Source: Ruminococcus difficilis (lineage in GTDB: Bacteria > Bacillota_A > Clostridia > Oscillospirales > Acutalibacteraceae). Taken from it: a stretch of 23,639 nucleotides of DNA. Made by a program: the position numbers and the translations under genes. Below, one piece after another: positions 1 through 6,884 of the stretch (positions are counted from its first letter, which is position 1; each line of letters begins with the position of its first letter). The stretch lies in the NCBI RefSeq assembly GCF_016680995.1, contig NZ_JAEQMG010000171.1, positions 1-23,639 on the forward strand. The letters run 5' to 3'. Under the pieces are notes generated by a model. The model worked only from the letters and a program-made list of their open reading frames with translations, did no database searches and was not told the DNA's origin.

Positions 1-119
1 TATATTTCGTATAGCTTTGTTGGGCTCCTTGACAGGCGCCAGCCTGTCTGCGTCTCCCGTCGCGCTATCCGAAATATATCACTAATATCTGATTAAATCT
101 TTTTATCAAGGATTAGTAT
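1..119. mobile_element. MITE-like element, internally deleted copy, cut by window edge
   Basis: Bases 31-120 are identical over 90 bp to 4087-4176, and bases 1-22 are identical to 3870-3891, so this is a second, shorter copy of the element at 3831-4175. Where that copy has about 195 bp of interior, this one has only 8 bp (23-30). The left terminal repeat (about 39 bp) lies outside the window. It contains the hairpin GACAGGC-gcca-GCCTGTC (31-48). The right tip GGATTAG(TA) ends only about 20 bp before the tspO start codon, so the element forms the whole upstream region of tspO visible here. No transposase is encoded; mobilisation would need one in trans. Confidence 0.72.
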
Positions 120-141
120 AACGGAAAAGGAGTCAATCACC

Positions 142-618
142 ATGACTATCGTAACCACCTGGGATAAGGTCAAGACCTATCTTCTCTCTATCCTCGTGCC
201 GCTGGTATCGGGAGCGCTCGTCGGACTGCTGACCTCGGGCTCGATGGACTATACCTCTCTCGAGAAGCCGCCGCTCGCACCGCCGTCGATCCTCTTCCCC
301 ATCGCTTGGAGTGTACTGTACCTGCTGATGGGTATTTCGCACGGTATCCTCAAGGTCAACGACCTGAGCGACAGCTACACGGAGATCCCCTACTACGCCC
401 AACTGATCGTCAATCTGCTCTGGCCGGTGCTGTTCTTCGTGTTTAAGTGGCGACTGCCCGCGTTCATCTGGATCGTCACGCTCGACATCCTTGTCATCAC
501 GATGGCGGTGCGCTTCTATAAGCGGCACCGAACCGCGGGATTGCTCCAGCTGCCGTATATCGCATGGGTACTGTTCGCAAGCTATCTCAACCTGGGTATC
601 TACCTTTTGAACGGGTAG
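142..618 (+). CDS. tspO: TspO/MBR family translocator protein
   Basis: This 158-residue protein is a TspO/MBR (peripheral benzodiazepine receptor-like) membrane protein with five predicted helices, the normal family length. Hallmarks seen: a conserved KPPLAPP segment (about residues 42-48) followed by PIAWSVLYLLMGI, an NLLWPVLFF segment in the third helix, and the C-terminal LPYIAWVLFASYLN signature. Family members sit in the cytoplasmic membrane and bind porphyrins and related tetrapyrroles; bacterial roles lie in tetrapyrrole handling and stress regulation, so the precise job here is inferred. The ATG at 142 is chosen because AAAAGGAG (125-132) lies 9 bases upstream. The gene directly follows the end of a MITE-like element; no clear promoter is seen between the element and the RBS, so transcription starts inside the element or beyond the window. 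No terminator is obvious downstream. Confidence 0.9.
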   Translation: MTIVTTWDKVKTYLLSILVPLVSGALVGLLTSGSMDYTSLEKPPLAPPSILFPIAWSVLYLLMGISHGILKVNDLSDSYTEIPYYAQLIVNLLWPVLFFVFKWRLPAFIWIVTLDILVITMAVRFYKRHRTAGLLQLPYIAWVLFASYLNLGIYLLNG

Positions 619-655
619 AGCGCAACAAGCGAGATTCATCCCGCCCACGAATTAA

Positions 656-822
656 ACCTTATACAGCCTTCATGTAGGGGTCGAATGACTTTTACCCGTT
701 CGAAAGCGACGAAATAGAAACGCATATCCGTGATGTCGCCCTGTTGACGCAGAACGATCGGGCTGAATGAATTCGGCCCCAACAATAGACCTTGCACCAC
801 TTCATATAGGGATCGAACGAAC
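656..822. repeat. Degenerate direct repeat in a 343-bp gene-free gap
   Basis: The gap 619-961 holds no plausible gene. It contains two imperfect copies, about 35 bp each (656-690 and 789-822), of a pattern ACCTT-N5-8-CTTCATRTAGGGRTCGAA. The second forms a short hairpin TAGGG-N10-CCCTA. They look like remnants of a dispersed intergenic repeat; I cannot assign a family. The remainder to 897 is AT-rich and featureless apart from the promoter listed next. Confidence 0.4.
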
Positions 823-897
823 CCTACTTAAAGCATTTACAATTTCTCATTCTTAACTCTCCTCATAAAACATATTTATGCGATAGATAGAAAAACA

Positions 898-954
898 TTG
901 ACAAATCTCTGACACGGGATGTACAATAAGCTTGTACAATAACCATTAGGAGGT
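898..954 (+). promoter_or_regulatory. Sigma-A-type promoter and RBS of the first CotH-dockerin gene
   Basis: TTGACA (898-903), an 18-bp spacer and TACAAT (922-927) make a near-consensus promoter; AGGAGGT (948-954) is 7 bases before the ATG. The word TGTACAAT occurs twice (920-927 and 933-940), and the second copy lies at the expected transcript start, so it may be a regulator half-site; that is inference. Confidence 0.7.
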
Positions 955-961
955 TAACGAT

Positions 962-2956
962 ATGAAAAAAGCATTGGCATTGTTACTGACGATTCTGCTC
1001 GTAGCAGGCGCGTTACCCTTTATGAGTGCCGCTGCCGCTGAGGGTAAGGGCACTCCGGCTGCGTTCGCTGCCGACAAGGCTCTCTATGTTCATGCGGTCA
1101 GCGATTCGACCGATGCAGAAGCGTGGCAGGCATGGCAGAGCGTCCACGACGAGGATTTCAACGTCGAAAAACCGAACGAGAAGTACTTCTTTCTACCTTC
1201 ATCCGCCGCAAGCGACACGATCGACGTCTATAACGGCTACGATCAGACGGTCACGGTAAACGGCGTCACGATCGCCTCTCACACCACCGAGGCTATCCCC
1301 TATGCTGCTGACACCGCCTACACGGTCACCGCGGACGGCAGCAGCTACACCCTAAAGATGATGAACTCGAACGCAGAGGCAGCTGTCTACATCAACAACC
1401 CCGACGCCGACGGTGCAGGCACCGACCTGATGACCTATCTCAACGCGGATAAGGCAAACAGTGCCAAGGCGACCGGCGCGATCGTCACTCCCGACGGCGC
1501 GATCGACAACACCACCGTAAAGAAGATCAAGGGCAGAGGCAATACCTCGTGGGACAAGCCCAAGAAGGGCTACAACATCACCTACGATAAGAAGGTCGGT
1601 ATCGCGGGAATGGAGAAAAACAAGAAGTACTCCATCCTCCCGAACTACCAGGACGACTCCCTCTCCCGCAACCGCATCCTGTATGATCTGTCCGACGCGG
1701 TCGGTATGCCCTACGCCTCCGACTCGCGCTACGTCGACTTCTACGTCAACGGCTACTACTGGGGCTCCTACCTGATGTGTGAGAAGGTCGAGCCCGGCAG
1801 CCTCGTGCCCGAGGTCTCCGACGACGGCTATCTCAACGAGGACGGCACCATCAAGGAGGACTTCCCTTTCATCGCCGAGGTCGACGCGAGCGCCGGCGAC
1901 GATGACTACTGGGTCAGCGCCAGCAATCTCAAAATCACCATCAAATCCCCCGAGATCGATCCCGGTCAGCCCGGCTACGACGAGGTCAAGGAGTATGTCA
2001 AGACCAAGTTCACCGCCTTTTACAACGCCACCTCCACCACCGGCAATCTCGCGGCAGTCGCCGACGTCGAATCCGTCGCGAAGCTGTACCTCATCAACGA
2101 ACTGGGCAAAAACTGGGACAGCGGCGTCTCCAGTACCTTCTTCACCTATAAGCAGGATGAGAACGGCGTCTACAAATTCTACGGTTCTCCCGTATGGGAT
2201 TACGATAACTCGCTCGGCAACGCGGTCGGCGTAAGCTGGGATCTGAGAACCATCGGTGTGACCGATTATGAGGAATACACAGGCTGGTGGTGCCAGCACA
2301 AGGGCAAGAGTTCCGCAAGCTCCAAGCGCTCCTCCAATATCATCGCGCGTATTTCCCGCAACCAGCAGATCGCAGCGATCGTACCGCAGATCTGGTTCGA
2401 GGACTTTGTTCCCGCGCTGGAGCACTTCTCCGGCGAGAAGATCGATCAGACGATCGGCAGCGAGCTCTATACAAAGAACGAGTATTTCACGATGATCGAG
2501 GATTCCGCCGAGATGAATTACAAGAGCGGCTGGCTCCTGAACACCGGCAGCTGGATCGCCGATCATTCGACCCTTAAAAAGGCGACCTATGATAAGGATA
2601 CGCAGAAGATGATCGTCTCATCGACTGCTACCCGCTACGGTCAGAACTTCACCGACATGTACAACTATGCCGCTGACTGGATGCTCAGCCGCGCGGCATG
2701 GCTCTCCGAGCAGTACGCACCCGACTACACCCCCTCAAATCTGCTGGGTGACGCGAACCTCGACGGCGAGGTCGACATCATCGACGCAACATGGATCATG
2801 CGCAACGACGTGGGCATTATTACCTTCTCCGATGAAGAGAAGAATGTTGCCGACGTTGACCGTGACGGTGAGGCAGACGTCATCGACGCGACATGGATCA
2901 TGCGCTGGTCGATCAACATCGAGACCCCCTACGCCATCGGTAAGCCGATCAGATGA
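962..2956 (+). CDS. Secreted CotH kinase-family protein with C-terminal type I dockerin
   Basis: This 664-residue protein has a signal peptide (MKK, hydrophobic core, AAAA at about 23-26), an N-terminal region of about 120 residues rich in Asp and Thr, a CotH-family region (about 135-585) and a dockerin (594-664). CotH features: GRGNTSW at 191-197, the following KKGYNI segment, and VWDYDNSLGN around 411-420, whose DYD (413-415) matches the metal-binding Asp motif of CotH kinases. The dockerin has two Ca-binding repeats, starting GDANLDGEVD and ADVDRDGEAD, each followed by the same VIDATWIMR-type helix. Spore-coat CotH phosphorylates coat proteins; dockerin-bearing members occur in cellulosome-forming Ruminococcus and their substrate is unknown. 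The dockerin implies attachment to a cohesin scaffold outside the cell. The gene is monocistronic, with its own promoter and a strong terminator after it. A second CotH-dockerin gene lies at 20575-22128. Confidence 0.9.
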   Translation: MKKALALLLTILLVAGALPFMSAAAAEGKGTPAAFAADKALYVHAVSDSTDAEAWQAWQSVHDEDFNVEKPNEKYFFLPSSAASDTIDVYNGYDQTVTVNGVTIASHTTEAIPYAADTAYTVTADGSSYTLKMMNSNAEAAVYINNPDADGAGTDLMTYLNADKANSAKATGAIVTPDGAIDNTTVKKIKGRGNTSWDKPKKGYNITYDKKVGIAGMEKNKKYSILPNYQDDSLSRNRILYDLSDAVGMPYASDSRYVDFYVNGYYWGSYLMCEKVEPGSLVPEVSDDGYLNEDGTIKEDFPFIAEVDASAGDDDYWVSASNLKITIKSPEIDPGQPGYDEVKEYVKTKFTAFYNATSTTGNLAAVADVESVAKLYLINELGKNWDSGVSSTFFTYKQDENGVYKFYGSPVWDYDNSLGNAVGVSWDLRTIGVTDYEEYTGWWCQHKGKSSASSKRSSNIIARISRNQQIAAIVPQIWFEDFVPALEHFSGEKIDQTIGSELYTKNEYFTMIEDSAEMNYKSGWLLNTGSWIADHSTLKKATYDKDTQKMIVSSTATRYGQNFTDMYNYAADWMLSRAAWLSEQYAPDYTPSNLLGDANLDGEVDIIDATWIMRNDVGIITFSDEEKNVADVDRDGEADVIDATWIMRWSINIETPYAIGKPIR

Positions 2957-3044
2957 CGTACCGCAAAGGAAAGTCCGTCAACTAACGGATCAGTTGTCAG
3001 TCTCCCTCAACCATCTTCCCGATAATCGGGATCCTCTCTTTCGG

Positions 3045-3078
3045 AAAGCAGCCCTGAACCGGGCTGCTTTCTTCTTTT
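3045..3078 (+). terminator. Rho-independent terminator of the CotH-dockerin gene
   Basis: Perfect 10-bp stem AAAGCAGCCC / GGGCTGCTTT (3045-3054 with 3061-3070), 6-base loop, followed by TCTTCTTTT. A smaller hairpin CCCGATAATCGGG (3018-3030) precedes it. Confidence 0.85.
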
Positions 3079-3092
3079 CCCTTCCGTGAAGG

Positions 3093-3121
3093 TTGCCAAT
3101 CCAACGGAAATGTGCTACAAT
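3093..3121 (+). promoter_or_regulatory. Promoter of the QueT-type gene
   Basis: TTGCCA (3093-3098), 17-bp spacer, TACAAT (3116-3121). A transcript starting near 3128 excludes the upstream in-frame ATG at 3086 and supports the start at 3158. The roughly 30-base leader contains AGAGGT but lacks the rest of a preQ1 aptamer. Confidence 0.6.
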
Positions 3122-3157
3122 GAAAGAGGTAAAATAGCTGTCGAAATCAGGTGTTTT

Positions 3158-3703
3158 ATGATAAAACGCAAACATGTTATATATCTTACGCAAGCGGCGA
3201 TGATCGCGTCGATGTACGCCGTGTTGACCATTGCACAGAACCTGCTGATCCCGGGATCCGCCTCAACGGCGGTACAGTTCCGCGTTGCAGAAGCGCTGAC
3301 AGTGCTCGCCGTCTACACCCCCGCCGCGATCCCCGGGCTGACCCTCGGTTGTGTAATTGCAAACATCAGCTCGGTCACAGCGGGACTGGGCTTTTACGAC
3401 ATGATCTTTGGCGCGACAGCCTCGCTGTTTGCGGCGGTTGCCATGTACCTGCTCCGCAACGCGCGCGTTAAGAATATCCCCGTGCCGGCACTACTGATGC
3501 CCGCTCTGTTCAATGGACTGATTATCGGCTTTGAGATTGACTTCTTCTTCATCGGCAGCCTGCACTTCAACACGGTAGACTTTCTGCTGCAAAGCGGCTT
3601 GGTCGCCGTCGGAGAACTCGCCGTACTCCTCGTGCTCGGTACGCCGCTCTGCGTCCTTCTTAACAAGAAGGGCGTGCAGATGGGCGTTGTAATCAAGGAT
3701 TAG
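3158..3703 (+). CDS. queT: QueT-family ECF transporter substrate-binding component
   Basis: The 181-residue polytopic protein resembles the QueT family of energy-coupling-factor S components. Seen: an N-terminal helix after MIKRKHVIYLTQAAMIASMY, then a QFRVAEALTVLAVYTPAAIP stretch, a GLTLGCVIANI helix and a GLGFYDMIFGATASL stretch, in the order typical of QueT. Members are thought to take up queuosine precursors (preQ1, queuine) and to share an EcfA-EcfA'-EcfT module encoded elsewhere; no energising module is present here. The start at 3158 was chosen because the promoter -10 ends at 3121; it has only a weak AGGTG at short spacing. The final codons and stop (3692-3705) share 14 bases with the tip of the neighbouring MITE-like element. 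No preQ1 riboswitch is visible, so the substrate is inferred from the family only. Confidence 0.8.
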   Translation: MIKRKHVIYLTQAAMIASMYAVLTIAQNLLIPGSASTAVQFRVAEALTVLAVYTPAAIPGLTLGCVIANISSVTAGLGFYDMIFGATASLFAAVAMYLLRNARVKNIPVPALLMPALFNGLIIGFEIDFFFIGSLHFNTVDFLLQSGLVAVGELAVLLVLGTPLCVLLNKKGVQMGVVIKD

Positions 3704-3830
3704 TAATACCCGCCGTGCCTTTTGGATGTATGATACGCCGGATATGGGCAAAACAATACATACTCCACCATCATGCCGGCTCACGCCGCGCTCAGTCTAT
3801 ATGAAGCAGTCCGCGCCCGGTCAGGTTATC

Positions 3831-4175
3831 ATACTAATCCTTAATAAAAACCTTTATCATCTATTGCGCTATATTTCGTATAGCTTTGTTGTCGTCGTCG
3901 TTCGCTGTACACAGTGGCGCTTAGCCAATCGCTACGCTCTTGGAGCGCTGTTGCATGGGAGTTGTAAACCAAATCACAGATTTGGACAACTCCTCATCTG
4001 AAGGCTACTCCGGTTGGTATGCCTTGACCTCGTGCCGCGACTCCTCCTCTCCCCACAACGCGAGGCGTTGTAGGGACCCCGGAAGTGACAGGCGCCAGCC
4101 TGTCTGCGTCTCCCGTCGCGCTATCCGAAATATATCACTAATATCTGATTAAATCTTTTTATCAAGGATTAGTAT
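3831..4175. mobile_element. Complete MITE-like element with about 54-bp imperfect terminal inverted repeats
   Basis: The left end 3831-3884 and the reverse complement of 4175-4121 align over about 54 bp: 12 identical tip bases (ATACTAATCCTT), a shared ATAAAAA, and a shared ATATTTCG-N-ATAGC at the inner edge. The tips can be read as TA target duplications around CTAATCC...GGATTAG, as for IS630/Tc1-type MITEs, but the extra tip symmetry makes the exact boundary uncertain. The interior has no believable gene and folds into hairpins: 3958-3993 (GGAGTTGT arm plus CCAAAT arm), 4055-4071 (ACAACGC/GCGTTGT) and 4087-4104 (GACAGGC/GCCTGTC). A shorter copy lies at 1-119. The 127 bp before it (3704-3830) holds nothing I recognise. 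Confidence 0.75.
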
Positions 4176-4262
4176 AAACAGTCATTATATGAGGGGTTAT
4201 AAGTCTGACATATACCAAACTCGATCACGAAACGTCCGGATAAGGAAATCAATCAATACACT

Positions 4263-4296
4263 GCTCTCCGAGAGCGAGGCTTTCGGGGAGCTTTTA
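4263..4296 (+). terminator. Orphan rho-independent terminator downstream of the MITE-like element
   Basis: A 12-bp stem (4263-4274 with 4280-4291, two G-T pairs), 5-base loop, then TTTTAT. No gene is visible between the element and this hairpin, so it ends read-through from the QueT gene or the element, or is left from a lost gene. The flanking 4176-4262 and 4297-4398 hold no gene. Confidence 0.65.
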
Positions 4297-4309
4297 TACG
4301 TTCAGCAGA

Positions 4310-4338
4310 TTGATTAATCGCGTCGGTTGTGGTAGTAT
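4310..4338 (+). promoter_or_regulatory. Probable promoter of the YoaK-family gene
   Basis: TTGATT (4310-4315), 17-bp spacer, TAGTAT (4333-4338), overlapping TATATT at 4336-4341. The RBS GAGGTGG (4386-4392) is 6 bases before the ATG. Confidence 0.45.
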
Positions 4339-4398
4339 ATTAGCAGAAAGCGAAGTGACAGGTATGATGGATTATGATAAAAAGCGAGGTGGCTTTAT

Positions 4399-5082
4399 AT
4401 GCAGACATCGGAGAGCTTTCGGCTGAGCGCCGTGCTGTCCTTCTCGGGAGGACTGCAGGACGCCTACACGTATAATGTCAGGGACGGCGTCTTTGCCAAC
4501 GCCCAGACGGGCAACGTTGTCCTGATGAGCCAGAACTTCATGTCCGGCGATCCCGCGGGCGGTCTGCGGTATATGCTGCCGCTGCTGTCGTTCGCGCTTG
4601 GTATCTTCGCCGCCGAGAGGATCGAGCATTTCTTCAAGGAGAAGAACCGTATCCATTGGCGCCAGATCGTCATCCTGATCGAGGCGTTCGTGCTCGCCGC
4701 GGTCGGTTTCATGCCGCGGGAGTACCATATGATCGCGAATATGCTGGTCTCCTTCACCTGTGCGATGCAGGTACAGACCTTCCGCAAGGTACACGGCTTC
4801 GGCTACGCGAGTACCATGTGCATCGGCAATCTCCGCAGCGGTACCGAGAGCCTCTCGCAGTTTATGCGCACGCATGAGAAACCCGCTTTGTATAAAGCCC
4901 TGCACTTCTTCGGCATTATCCTGATATTTGCGATTGGCGCGGGCGTCGGCGGCGTGCTGTCGGGATGGCTCGGCATCCGCACGATCTGGATCTCGGTTGC
5001 GCTCCTCCTGATCGCGGGCGCGATGATGTTCCGCGAGTCATCGGAAGGCAGCAGCCGTGATGCCAAAGAGCCGAAAGCATGA
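4399..5082 (+). CDS. YoaK/DUF1275 family membrane protein
   Basis: This 227-residue protein fits the YoaK (DUF1275) family in length, helix number (about six) and motifs: SGGLQDAYTYNVRDGVFANAQTGNVVLM at the N-terminus (residues about 16-43), a central MLVSFTCAMQVQTFRK segment, then GYASTMCIGNLRSGTE. Family members are cytoplasmic-membrane proteins of unknown function. The gene has its own promoter, a good RBS, and ends in a strong terminator that is part of a duplicated DNA block. The last codons (from 5071) are themselves within the degenerate edge of that direct repeat. Confidence 0.85.
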   Translation: MQTSESFRLSAVLSFSGGLQDAYTYNVRDGVFANAQTGNVVLMSQNFMSGDPAGGLRYMLPLLSFALGIFAAERIEHFFKEKNRIHWRQIVILIEAFVLAAVGFMPREYHMIANMLVSFTCAMQVQTFRKVHGFGYASTMCIGNLRSGTESLSQFMRTHEKPALYKALHFFGIILIFAIGAGVGGVLSGWLGIRTIWISVALLLIAGAMMFRESSEGSSRDAKEPKA

Positions 5083-5098
5083 ATCAATTGTAAATGTT

Positions 5099-5128
5099 CC
5101 CCGAAAGTGAGTCTTTCGGGGCTTTTTT
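5099..5128 (+). terminator. Rho-independent terminator of the YoaK-family gene
   Basis: CCCCGAAAG (5099-5107), loop TGAGT, CTTTCGGGG (5113-5121), then C and six T. Confidence 0.88.
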
Positions 5129-5130
5129 CA

Positions 5131-5159
5131 TAGACCAATATCATTCTTTGATGTATAAT
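5131..5159 (+). promoter_or_regulatory. Promoter of the small unknown gene
   Basis: TAGACC (5131-5136), 17-bp spacer, perfect TATAAT (5154-5159). Transcription should start near 5166, which rules out an in-frame ATG at 5158 as start codon. Confidence 0.65.
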
Positions 5160-5199
5160 GTGTATCAGATTTCAATTTCTGAAAGAAAGGACAGGTTTT

Positions 5200-5727
5200 A
5201 TGAGCAGGACGTTAGGCTCATGGAGCGGAATGAGGAAGTATCTTGAGCGGGAGATGCTCGCAGACAGCATGAAGGGCAGAGTGAGGTATAATTGCACGAC
5301 CTATGTCGGTATGGATGACTGCAAGATCTTTGAGCTGTTTCTCGACGGCAAACTGTACAAGCAGTTTTCTTGGGAAACGGTGCAGTCGTACTTCCACCGC
5401 ACCGGTCTTGTCGAACGGGATGCAAAGCTCGATTCGACCGCCGAGTACTGGAGCGGTTTTTGGGAAACGCTTGCCGATATCCCCGTGAGCAAGCGTGATG
5501 AATATACCGATAAAGAGTTCTGTACCGCTTTGGAAGCCTATCGAAACAGCGATATCGCTGACAGCCTGACCGCCGATGATCCGATTCAGCGGATGTTCGC
5601 TGTGCTTGATCGGCGTACCGGCAAGCAAAGCCTGAAAAAGCTCATGAACGACCCGGACGCTCATCCCGCGTGGCTTTGTAAAATCATTCTGCTCAGAGCT
5701 GACGCCGAAGGCATGACTCAAATGTAA
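5200..5727 (+). CDS. Hypothetical protein in a repeat-flanked cassette
   Basis: I do not recognise this 175-residue protein with certainty. It is soluble, has no signal peptide or transmembrane segment, and begins SRTLGSWSGMRKYLEREM. A basic MKGRVRYNCTTY strand (about 25-36) and a FELFLDGKLYKQFSWE segment (about 44-59) suggest a small alpha/beta fold; the N-terminal pattern is loosely like the SF0329 family of small proteins, a weak guess. The start at 5200 is used because an ATG at 5158 overlaps the -10 box; AGAAAGG (5184-5190) is 9 bases upstream. Its last eight codons and stop lie inside direct-repeat copy B, read in a different frame from the matching end of the YoaK-family gene, so its C-terminus looks acquired when the cassette formed. 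It is transcribed alone between two copies of the same terminator. Confidence 0.75.
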   Translation: MSRTLGSWSGMRKYLEREMLADSMKGRVRYNCTTYVGMDDCKIFELFLDGKLYKQFSWETVQSYFHRTGLVERDAKLDSTAEYWSGFWETLADIPVSKRDEYTDKEFCTALEAYRNSDIADSLTADDPIQRMFAVLDRRTGKQSLKKLMNDPDAHPAWLCKIILLRADAEGMTQM

Positions 5728-5732
5728 ATGTT

Positions 5733-5762
5733 CCCCGAAAGTGAGTCTTTCGGGGCTTTTTT
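5733..5762 (+). terminator. Rho-independent terminator of the unknown gene
   Basis: Same hairpin as at 5099-5128: CCCCGAAAG / CTTTCGGGG with loop TGAGT and a six-T tract. Confidence 0.88.
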
Positions 5763-5764
5763 CA

Positions 5765-5793
5765 TAGACAAATATCATTCTTTGATGTATAAT
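5765..5793 (+). promoter_or_regulatory. Promoter of the six-gene acyltransferase-YccF operon
   Basis: TAGACA (5765-5770), 17-bp spacer, TATAAT (5788-5793). The one base that differs from copy A makes the -35 a 5-of-6 match instead of 4-of-6, so this copy should be the stronger promoter (inference). Confidence 0.68.
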
Positions 5794-5828
5794 GAATTAG
5801 ATTATGTAAACGGAAAGGGAGGATCCGA

Positions 5829-6884
5829 GTGGAGGAACAATCTCTCAGGCGCGATGAGCTTTGCTTCTCGTCGCTGAGCACATACCGCAACGCCATCTAC
5901 GGTTTGTCGGCACTGTGGATCGTACTGTTCCACGGCATGGCGCTGGGTAAGGTGCATTTCGGCGAATCGGGCAAGCTGATCGCCGAGGTCCTGTCGATGG
6001 GCAACATCGGCGTCGATATCTTCGTTTTGCTGTCGGGTATCGGACTGTATTTCTCGCTGTCTAAGAAGCCGCGGCTCGGAAGCTTCTACCTCAGGCGGCT
6101 GCTGAGGATCTATCTGCCGTATCTGCTGCTCGCTGTACCGTATATCTTCTATATGTGCCTGATCGCGAGTCATCAGGTCGGCTTGTTCTTCAAGGCGGCG
6201 TTGGCGGTGAATTACTGGACAGGCGAGGACGACCCGATCGTCTTCTGGTATGTGCCGTCGATCATTGCGTTCTATCTGCTTTCTCCCCTGATCTACCGCT
6301 TCATCCATTATAAGGAGCGCTTCGCCCTGCTCCGCACGGCGATCCTCGCGCTCGTGACGGTAGGGCTGACCTACGCCGTGTATCGGCTGTTCCCGGTCGC
6401 GTGGGATAACTTCGATAAGATACTGCCACGCTTGACGGTGTTTATCATCGGCATGTATATGGGCAGGCTCGTTAAAGAGAAGCGCAGGTTTTCGCCGCTG
6501 TTTTTGATCGTGTGCATGGTGGTGATCGGGCTGGGTGTCCCGCTGTACGGCGGCTCGACTCTGCACGGCTTTTACTACCGCTATTACGGCTCGCTGACAG
6601 GTATCGCCCTGACCTTCGTGATGGCGCAGGCGTTTGTGACCCTCTCCAAGCTCAAGCTCGATAAGCTGATGGCGTTTTTCGGCGGGTTTTCGCTCGAGAT
6701 CTACATTGCGACGAGCATCGGCAGAAAGGTCTACGCGACTACCTCGTTCTACAGCGGTCATGTGTACCGCAATTATCTCTTGTTCATGATCCCGTTCATG
6801 GTCGCGGCGTATCTTGCCTCGCTGATCCAGCGGGTGATCTTCAAGAAAATCACTCCTAAATCATCAAAGGAGAAAACCTCATGA
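5829..6884 (+). CDS. Acyltransferase family 3 (OafA/YrhL-like) membrane protein
   Basis: A 351-residue protein with about ten hydrophobic helices and the marks of the Acyl_transf_3 family: a first helix with RNAIYGLSALWIVLFHG carrying the conserved His (residue 35), GVDIFVLLSGIGLY (61-74), and an arginine-rich loop FYLRRLLRIYLPY. Relatives transfer acetyl or other acyl groups onto sugars of peptidoglycan, O-antigen, exopolysaccharide or teichoic acids at the membrane. The acceptor cannot be read from sequence. It starts with GTG at 5829, with GGGAGG (5817-5822) 6 bases before. It is the first gene of a tightly packed operon, and its stop overlaps the next ATG by 4 bases, suggesting coupled translation with the following membrane protein. 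Confidence 0.85.
   Translation: MEEQSLRRDELCFSSLSTYRNAIYGLSALWIVLFHGMALGKVHFGESGKLIAEVLSMGNIGVDIFVLLSGIGLYFSLSKKPRLGSFYLRRLLRIYLPYLLLAVPYIFYMCLIASHQVGLFFKAALAVNYWTGEDDPIVFWYVPSIIAFYLLSPLIYRFIHYKERFALLRTAILALVTVGLTYAVYRLFPVAWDNFDKILPRLTVFIIGMYMGRLVKEKRRFSPLFLIVCMVVIGLGVPLYGGSTLHGFYYRYYGSLTGIALTFVMAQAFVTLSKLKLDKLMAFFGGFSLEIYIATSIGRKVYATTSFYSGHVYRNYLLFMIPFMVAAYLASLIQRVIFKKITPKSSKEKTS

Larger units (their letters stand above)
5071..5160 (+). repeat. Direct repeat, copy A (terminator plus promoter)
   Basis: Bases 5089-5160 match 5723-5794 at 71 of 72 positions (offset 634; the difference is C5136 versus A5770). The similarity extends left at 15 of 18 bases from 5071 (5705 in copy B). The block contains the end of the YoaK-family gene, its terminator and the promoter of the next gene. 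See copy B. Confidence 0.92.
5705..5794 (+). repeat. Direct repeat, copy B (terminator plus promoter)
   Basis: Second copy of the block at 5071-5160. It holds the last codons and stop of the unknown gene, its terminator and the promoter of the acyltransferase operon. Recombination between copies would remove 634 bp, exactly the unknown gene, and leave the flanking genes with one terminator and one promoter. Confidence 0.92.

Noticed and set aside
656..822. tRNA-like T-arm sequence on the - strand (TTCGATCCC)
   Set aside because: No acceptor stem, anticodon arm or CCA-compatible pairing could be built.
1352..2566. 404-codon - strand open frame
   Set aside because: Antisense shadow of the CotH-dockerin gene, low complexity, no RBS or promoter.
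3121..3157. preQ1 riboswitch in the QueT leader
   Set aside because: AGAGGT is present but the downstream CCCTCT and A-rich tail needed for the aptamer are absent.
3726..4152. Two short + strand open frames (3726-4001, 3940-4152)
   Set aside because: They run through the MITE-like element and its hairpins, without RBS or protein-like composition.
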